Shown: positions 56,655 through 64,000 of the stretch, in pieces
Layout of the letters: every line of letters starts with the position of its first letter
Position numbering within the stretch: position 1 is the first letter of the stretch
Source of the DNA: Sparassis latifolia
Taxonomy: Eukaryota > Basidiomycota > Agaricomycetes > Polyporales > Sparassidaceae
Assembly: GCA_018466975.1 (NCBI GenBank)
Contig: CM031556.1
Coordinates: 3,596,001 to 3,660,000 of the forward strand
Direction: 5' to 3'
DNA length: 64,000 nucleotides
The notes under the pieces: model-generated
The model's input: only the letters and a program-made list of their open reading frames with translations
What the model was told of the DNA's origin: nothing
The model's database searches: none
Made by a program: the position numbers and the translations under genes

Positions 56655-57714
56655 CTACCGGTCATAGACGTGGTGCGCCTCCCCAAAGGAGAGCAAGCCT
56701 CTGGCTCGCAACGCAGGCAACTTGGTGTCCACAACCCTCCCCGCTTCTGCGAGCTTCGCATGGTACACCTCCAAGCCCACATCCTTAATGTTCACGTTGA
56801 GCTGGAAGTTAAATCGCACCGTCTGCAGCCTCTCAAAGCGGCTCAGCGCGCGTTCCATGGCCGCCCAGTGGAATATCCTATCTTCAGCGAGTTGGTGGTG
56901 CACGTCGCGGGGAAAGCATATCGTAAAAGTGATCTCACGCAGCGATTTGGCAGAGACGGTGGCGAGGATATCGATATACGCTAGCCAGAGGAAACCCACG
57001 GTGGTCATAAAGAACACGGTGAATGAAATCGATGCGAGGAATGTGCATGAGGCAAGGTTTAGCTGCGACCACTGCCACCCATTGATGGATTCGGCGTCTG
57101 GGTAGGTAGTTAGCTACATAAAGTTGACATGATGCTCACAAAGGAAATTTGTAGCTCGAATATTCATCAGAGCCTTTTCAGCGTTGAAGTCAAACCGAGT
57201 AATGGCAGGTCCAGCAGCCTTGAGGATTTTACCGAGGCAGAGGAAATCGCGCAATTCTAGGCCCTCTGAGGAGACGGCGCGGAGACTACGGATAGTAGGC
57301 CATCGGCGAAAGAGAGAAGTCATGAAGGTGGATGCTGGGCTACGGAGTGTCAGGGAGTGGATTTCCGTATGGGGAGGGAATCTTATGATCTCTATCACGT
57401 TGTCCTCTTCAGAAGAATCTATAAAACCCATGTCCGCCGGTGTGTAAAGTCTTCCGAGACGCAGCTCGCCGATCTGGGAAAATAGAGCAAAAACGCCAAA
57501 CAGGGTGCTCTTGTCTTCACCGTATATCACAAGCCGGTCGAGTCTGTACTGGGTGGGGACAATCTCATAGTAGGTGAGTCCAGTAAATTGCACCAAGCAG
57601 AAGTCCAACCACCGAAGGTGAGATAACAGCGAAAGAATGGACGTTATTACTTACAGCAGCATCGATCTCCGGAGGTTCCGGACGGCGCCTTTCCAAGCTA
57701 ACGGCGTCGGACAT
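56655..57714 (-). pseudogene. F-box/LRR-type gene lacking a clear F-box
   Basis: A start at 57714 (MSDAVSLERRRPEPPEI) ends at a GT donor after 20 codons. Leu-rich body 57608-57114 (YRLDRLVIYGEDKS, IGELRLGRLYTPAD, HTEIHSLTLRSPAS, RRWPTIRSLRAVSS) and tail 57113-56655 (LREITFTICFPRDV, ERLQTVRFNFQLN, LPALRARGLLSFG) match the C-terminal layout of Agaricomycete F-box proteins. The joins near 57655-57565 and 57110-57080 have no clean consensus introns in frame. It may be decaying or mis-modelled. Confidence 0.5.
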
Positions 57715-57832
57715 GGTTGGGATACAGTTGGGATGAAGCCGAATACAGTCAGACGTTGAATATACGGACTTATGTGCGGAGCAGAAGTAAGAAAATGGAT
57801 TAAATGATCGTATCTGCCATCTTCTGCTGTGA

Positions 57833-57967
57833 TTATGATGGGCTGGAAGAGATGGAAACGGCTGGAGCGGGAGACCGAGGAGGTTTATGATTATGGAGAT
57901 GGTCGATGATCATGTCATGCAGCTCCGGCGCAAGTGTCGGACGCACTACCTCGTCCAGATCCTCCAT
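57833..57967 (-). pseudogene. F-box N-terminal fragment
   Basis: From the Met at 57967 it reads VVRPTLAPELHDMIIDHLHNHK, an F-box start, then leaves the family consensus. Another frame immediately after shows SSRFHLF, the usual next element, suggesting a small deletion. Stop at 57833. Confidence 0.45.
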
Positions 57968-58181
57968 CGTCGCAGCTGCGGGTAAGGTCGTCGGATACGA
58001 TATCCTGCGCATGCGCTGGCACGAAGGTTGAAGAGAACCGTATCTACGAAGGCCGTGGGCGCCCACTTTCAAGCACGTCCCGAGATAACCGGTGAGACTA
58101 CTTACAGTCTACTTACACGCCCAAGCCGGAAAGCCAGATCATGCAATGTTTAGAGAAACTCGCGTCAAACTTCGCTCTTTC

Positions 58182-58686
58182 TCACATCTCCGAAGAAGTC
58201 TGAGCACCATCAGCAGTAGTAGCGAACCAGATGTCATAACTAGACAGAAGTGTCAGAATATTGCCCTTTTTCTCGGCTGTCGATAACTTACGACACATCC
58301 GCGCGAATTCCTGAGGAATCCGTGACATACCACTGTAATCCGATGATTGTCTGTGGCTTATATCACCAGTTCTCACAACATTTCGGTTTCCGAACATTTG
58401 CATGCGCAGTACGAAGAGCAGTTTCGAATCTCTTCCAGGCCACCCGTATCCTGACGCACCTAGGCTTGACGGGCAAACTACGGAATGAAGGGGCCATGTC
58501 ATCATCCCTCAAGTCATGGGAGACAGAGGAACACTCTTCAGCTCGAGACTGGCTACAGACCACCGCCAGGCTCTCTAACGCACTAATAATATCAGTCTGG
58601 CTCCAGTGCTCCACGTCCATAGTTCTAGATGGTTTTGAGTTTGAGGAGGCGGAGCTATAAGAGAGGGTGCTCGTCTCTGACACCAC
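58182..58686 (-). CDS. Possible small hypothetical gene
   Basis: Two minus-strand frames look coding: 58686-58363 (HWSQTDIISALESLAVVCSQ, RIRVAWKRFETALRTAHANV) and 58330-58182 (RMCRKLSTAEKKGNILTLL). A donor/acceptor pair linking them could not be fixed. No domain recognised. Its 5' end overlaps the enolase promoter, which argues for caution. Confidence 0.25.
58656..58663 (+). promoter_or_regulatory. TATA-like box of enolase
   Basis: TATAAGAG, 54 bp before the enolase start codon and followed by a pyrimidine-rich stretch (GCTCGTCTCTGACACC), as expected for a highly expressed fungal glycolytic gene. Confidence 0.45.
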
Positions 58687-58709
58687 TTACTGCAAACACA
58701 CTGTAAATA

Positions 58710-60435
<1,726 letters not shown>

Positions 60436-60944
60436 GAATGCGATAAGACGAATATGAGGACGGGAATGAAGGAATGAAGGATATGGTGTAAGTTAGGTTA
60501 CTGTGCGCGTGAATATATTAGCCATATGCAAATGGATTGATTTCGGATATGGACGATTTCGGCTGGAGTCGACGCACGAGCCTGAACGCGAATACCTCAG
60601 TGCCAACATGCACGAGTTCTGCTCTGCGTGAACATTCGAATGCAGATGGCCTAGTGATTGCACTGGCAAAGGCGGCCCCGAACCCTGATGCGAGGCAGTC
60701 CGTGGGTCGGCGCGTGACCGAGACGCGTCCGGAAGCGCGCACTTGCCCGTTTGGTGCAGTCCGACGCGTCTGCCACCCGGTCACTGTGACCTTATAGTTC
60801 TCAGCCAGTGGGCGTGACCGCCACTACTCGTCAACCTACCTTGCCCGGTCCATCAGCTACCCTTGCACCGCAACCCCCATCATCGCTCACGCCGCCGCCA
60901 GCCAGCACCCTCTGAGTCGTCCTTCATATTCGCCTCACCTAACT
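60436..60944. other. Intergenic, enolase to charged hypothetical
   Basis: About 510 bp: enolase 3' UTR and next promoter (CT- and CA-rich before 60945). No exon seen. Confidence 0.45.
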
Positions 60945-61634
60945 ATGCCCACCCTCATTGTCACTTCCGTGCTCACCAGAAACCGCCTCCGGCCATCCAT
61001 CGCGGTGTTCCAGCGAGACACCGCCCAGTCTGAGCCCAAGGCTGACGCCGACAAAGCGTATCCTGCCCCAGAGCCCGACTCCCTCACAGTGCTCAAGGCC
61101 TCACGTGGATACGAGTATGAGCGCCAGCGGGCCAAGAAGAGCGCAGAGTCGGAGCGGATGAGGGAGCGCAAGGAGCGGTACCGGCGCGCGTGGCAGCAGT
61201 CCGCAGCGCGGTCGCACAAGCTCATGCCCCACGGGAACGGGAGTGAGAAGCGCAAGAAGGCGTACGGGATGGAGATGGACGACGATGAGAACGTACCGCC
61301 GTGCGTGAACGAGGAGCGGGGGGTTACGGAGGACGCGGCCCGGTTCAGGGAGCGGCATGAGTTGGATATCGCGTCGCTGATCAAGTCAGCGAAGTCGACG
61401 ACACCCAAGTCGAAAGGTGAGGTGACCGTTTACTTGCCTATTTCAGCCATACTTACGGTGCCTGCAGTCGATGACTTCGAGGTCATAGCCAATGTCCGCT
61501 CGGTCATTGTCCTGGATGACCAGGTCTCCAATGACTTTGAACTGGACGAACCGTGGGAGCATATCTCGATCGAAGATGGGTGCGAGAGTAAAGTTGCGGT
61601 CCCGTCGTATGCCCAGATCCTCTCAAAGGCTTGA
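60945..61634 (+). CDS. Charged hypothetical protein
   Basis: Not recognised. 229 aa if read through; a consensus 51-nt intron (61417-61467, GTGAGG..CTGCAG) would leave 212 aa in the same frame. N-terminal VTSVLTRNRLRPSIAVF, a long Arg/Lys/Glu helix (YERQRAKKSAESERMRERKE), then an acidic C-terminus ending VPSYAQILSKA. Probably nuclear or coiled coil, by composition only. Good start context and coding bias support it as real. Confidence 0.65.
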   Translation: MPTLIVTSVLTRNRLRPSIAVFQRDTAQSEPKADADKAYPAPEPDSLTVLKASRGYEYERQRAKKSAESERMRERKERYRRAWQQSAARSHKLMPHGNGSEKRKKAYGMEMDDDENVPPCVNEERGVTEDAARFRERHELDIASLIKSAKSTTPKSKGEVTVYLPISAILTVPAVDDFEVIANVRSVIVLDDQVSNDFELDEPWEHISIEDGCESKVAVPSYAQILSKA

Positions 61635-61961
61635 ATTTTTAGCTTGGACAATTGTCTGTACAACACGGACGAAGGAGTTGGGTTCCACTATCAATACCAA
61701 ACAGTAACGACATAATGCATCGACTCCACTCACAGACTATTTATTACCCGCGTATGCCATGTATGCCGAATGCCCATGCGATACATTACCACCTGTATAA
61801 TGTGTGTTAGACGCTCTTAAATACCTGTGTTCACGCCCAATATATGTCCTTAGGCAGAATTCCGCGCGTGAGGATTGATCAAGTGTGATTGAGATATTAT
61901 ATGCGAAGCGGCGATAGATATGTACTGTGGACATGGACTACGAAGGTTGACGGGATGGTGG
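61635..61961. other. Convergent 3' region
   Basis: 327 bp between facing stop codons; both 3' UTRs presumably. Nothing else seen. Confidence 0.45.
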
Positions 61962-64000
61962 TCATGAGAATCCCGTCCGCCGCATTGGATGGAATATGGG
62001 GAAAGGGTGTGCCTGCCAATCAGAATGTAAGGAAATGCGTGTGACATGGAGAACAGAGAGTGCTTACTTCCGTATTGAAGACGTATTCTGGCCACACGAT
62101 GTCAGCGAAGTGCCAGAGATGGATAGGAAACACCTACTGGACAAAGGTAATACGCTGGCATCGTCGAACAACAGATACAGATACTTCAGAGTCTCGCTCT
62201 GCAAAGAACACTAAATATCAACATCACGGTAAGCTGAGCACAACTGACGCACCATTAGGAATGTCTCCATCTTGTCCTCATGCTCAACTGGCAGGCGGTC
62301 CACATTGAGCACGCTCGCATACCCGCCGGATTCGACGCGGCAATGTTTCTCGATCGCCTGGAATATGTTCCAGCCATACTCGCGGTACTTGGGATCACCC
62401 GTCAATCGGAAGGCAATGAAAAGAGACTCCACCGTCTCAGGACTTCGAGGAACGAAGGAACGAAGATGAGCGATATAAAGAAAGAATTTAGACGGGGGAG
62501 CATACCGAAGGATATATCGTGCATCGTACGAATTGGGGCCATCAGGACTGTGATCACGCAGAGTCAAACGCCAGATGAATCAATATCGTGGTTGGACACT
62601 TACCGTGCTCCTTTGATATACCAATCTTCTGGGGCATTCGACTCTGGGATATGATCTCCGGCTATTTTGAAGTGCACAATCTCGGGGGACAGCCCGCTGA
62701 GAGAATGGCAATCTTAGCAAAAATTCATTAGCCCGGTAACTTGTCACCTACGTAGCCGTCTCGTGCGTCTTCATGCATGTGCGTACAAGCTCGATGCCCG
62801 CCGTCCAATCCCTCTTGCCCTGCTCAGAGAGCTCGCCTGCAAGCGGAGGGACGGACACTGGCTGGACGACTGCACCGGTGGTGACCGCCCCGAGCATCAG
62901 CGAGCCGCCCAGGAAGCACACGAGATGGTCTTGCTTCGGCACAAGACGCCAATTGCTGCAATGAACAGTTCAGGACAAGCATGGAGAGCGGAAATGTAAA
63001 CACTGACATCTTGCCTTGGCGGTTGCGTTCCGGGATGAGCTCGGAAGTGTATGTCAGTCCCGCACGTTCCGTCTTCTTGATCAGATGGGTGTACACTGAA
63101 CTCATGGCATCGTCATACATCTGCGGGGGAGGCGTGAGTAACGCTTTTGGGACACTGGGAAGACGCTACTCACAGTCCGGTATACAGGTTCTGTATAGTC
63201 CTGAAATTGAGATTAGCCCTTGACTGGATGAGTACGCGTAACTCTGATTACCGTCTGTATGTATTGTTTCCTGATATGAATGTGAGGCTCATACATTGAC
63301 TGATGAGAGAACACACATACAAGAGATATTCGTAGTATGAATCTGCGCGGGATCCTAGACGAATAGGCGCAACAGTGAAACGACCTTCATCATAGCTGTA
63401 GAAAGGCATCAGCCCGCGAGAATTGAAACAGCGTAAATGGCCTACCTCATGAATATTGAGGCTAGCCCAGTGGACATGGAGGTACGAGCGGCTTTGATCA
63501 CCTTCATCGCCTGACGCTAAGGCGTGAGCTCAAGTGCTACTTGATATCACGAGCACGTACATTCTCCACCACGTCCCAGTATATGTCCTCTTCCGTCAAG
63601 AGACTGAGGTACTTAAACTCCAGCTGCAACGTCGATACTTCCGCTGTACTAACTAACTCCTTGTTGTCCTTGCTCGGGACGCCTTTGCGTTTCGCCAGAT
63701 TCACCGACGACAGAGGTAGCCCAGACGGCGTGTCGAACGCAGGGAGAATTCGATCAGCCAAGTTCTTCGCTCTTTCGAGGAACACGGGGTCTTCAGTGAG
63801 ATGGTAGGCGGAGAGCAAACCACCGAGAACTCGTATTGTGGTCTGCACCATGTTAGCCAACGATGGAGCACCAGAATGTGCATGCACTCGCCTCGAATGT
63901 GTTGAATTCCCCATTTCTGTCGAACGTCATGTTCGTGGCGATCCAGTTTCTAGCGCGCGCGTATTCGTCCTTCAGACCCATGATGATCATTGAGTCAATC
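61962..64000 (-). CDS. GH47 class I alpha-1,2-mannosidase, 5' end beyond window
   Basis: Trims alpha-1,2-mannose from N-glycans in the ER/Golgi; Ca-dependent inverting enzyme. Exons seen, from the right edge: 63892-64000+, 63561-63842, 63446-63510, 63321-63395, 63252-63270, 63174-63200, 63008-63120, 62752-62955, 62604-62696, 62506-62547, 62253-62442, 62138-62198, 62068-62087, 61962-62012; about 450 C-terminal residues, all in phase. Motifs: FDRNGEFNTFE, LGSRADSYYEYLLKQYIQT, DHLVCFLGGSLMLGA, LRPETVESLFIAFRLTGD (catalytic Glu), and LSKYVFNTEAHP near the end, the Thr of NTE being the calcium ligand. Exons of 19 and 20 nt occur. The intron after 63892 has a GC donor (GAG|GCGAGT). The membrane anchor and first catalytic residues lie past 64000. 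Confidence 0.93.

Overview
The window is nuclear DNA of a filamentous basidiomycete, most likely an Agaricomycete. Genes are dense and on both strands. Introns are mostly 48-70 nt with GT-AG ends, and several exons are very short. The set fits that group: forkhead factor, PacC, WOPR remnant, F-box/LRR proteins, MSC7-type aldehyde dehydrogenase, a PA28-gamma-like proteasome activator and MAPEG. I inferred exon structures by eye from splice consensus and conserved protein motifs; nothing was run computationally.

Layout. 0.3-1.6 kb: forkhead factor (+). 2.4-5.6 kb: UTP13/TBL3, an SSU-processome WD40 protein (+), with a one-base frame break near its C-terminus. 5.9-8.2 kb: ARMT1/DUF89-type phosphatase (-). 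8.2-11.1 kb: no gene recognised. 11.1-21.0 kb: a low-gene island that starts at an intact tRNA-Glu(CTC) and ends at a 91-bp copy of that tRNA's 3' half plus 3' flank. It holds two MITEs, several tandem repeats, decayed multi-exon coding remnants, half of a WOPR-box gene and an F-box/LRR-like remnant. 21.8-23.2 kb: secreted RNase T2 (-). 24.0-26.5 kb: MSC7-type aldehyde dehydrogenase (-), divergent from a RING-H2 E3 ligase (+, 26.8-28.5). 28.9-31.7 kb: PacC/Rim101 (-). 33.4-34.6 kb: F-box protein (-). 34.7 kb: truncated third MITE. 36.4-40.4 kb: TAF1 (-), divergent from the PA28-like gene (+, 40.8-42.1). 42.9-44.8 kb: a small gene split by a gag-only Copia element with two 208-bp LTRs. 45.8-47.5 kb: CYP7/8-like P450 (+). 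48.0-49.7 kb: GRWD1/Rrb1 (-), divergent from a MAPEG (MGST3-like) gene (+, 50.3-51.1). 51.3-52.8 kb: Ser/Pro-rich hypothetical (+). 53.1-55.2 kb: MFS transporter (-) with a broken first exon. 56.7-58.7 kb: decayed F-box-type sequences (-). 58.7-60.4 kb: enolase (+). 60.9-61.6 kb: charged hypothetical (+). 62.0-64.0 kb: GH47 alpha-mannosidase (-), running off the right edge.

Most intact genes are housekeeping: ribosome assembly (UTP13, GRWD1), transcription (TAF1, PacC, forkhead), protein turnover (PA28, RING-H2), glycolysis and N-glycan trimming. They do not form one pathway. The most notable points are the tRNA-bounded island, two 5-nt microexons, five GC-AG introns, the gag-only Copia element with a half-tRNA-Met primer site, and an apparent repeat-mediated deletion in the MFS gene.
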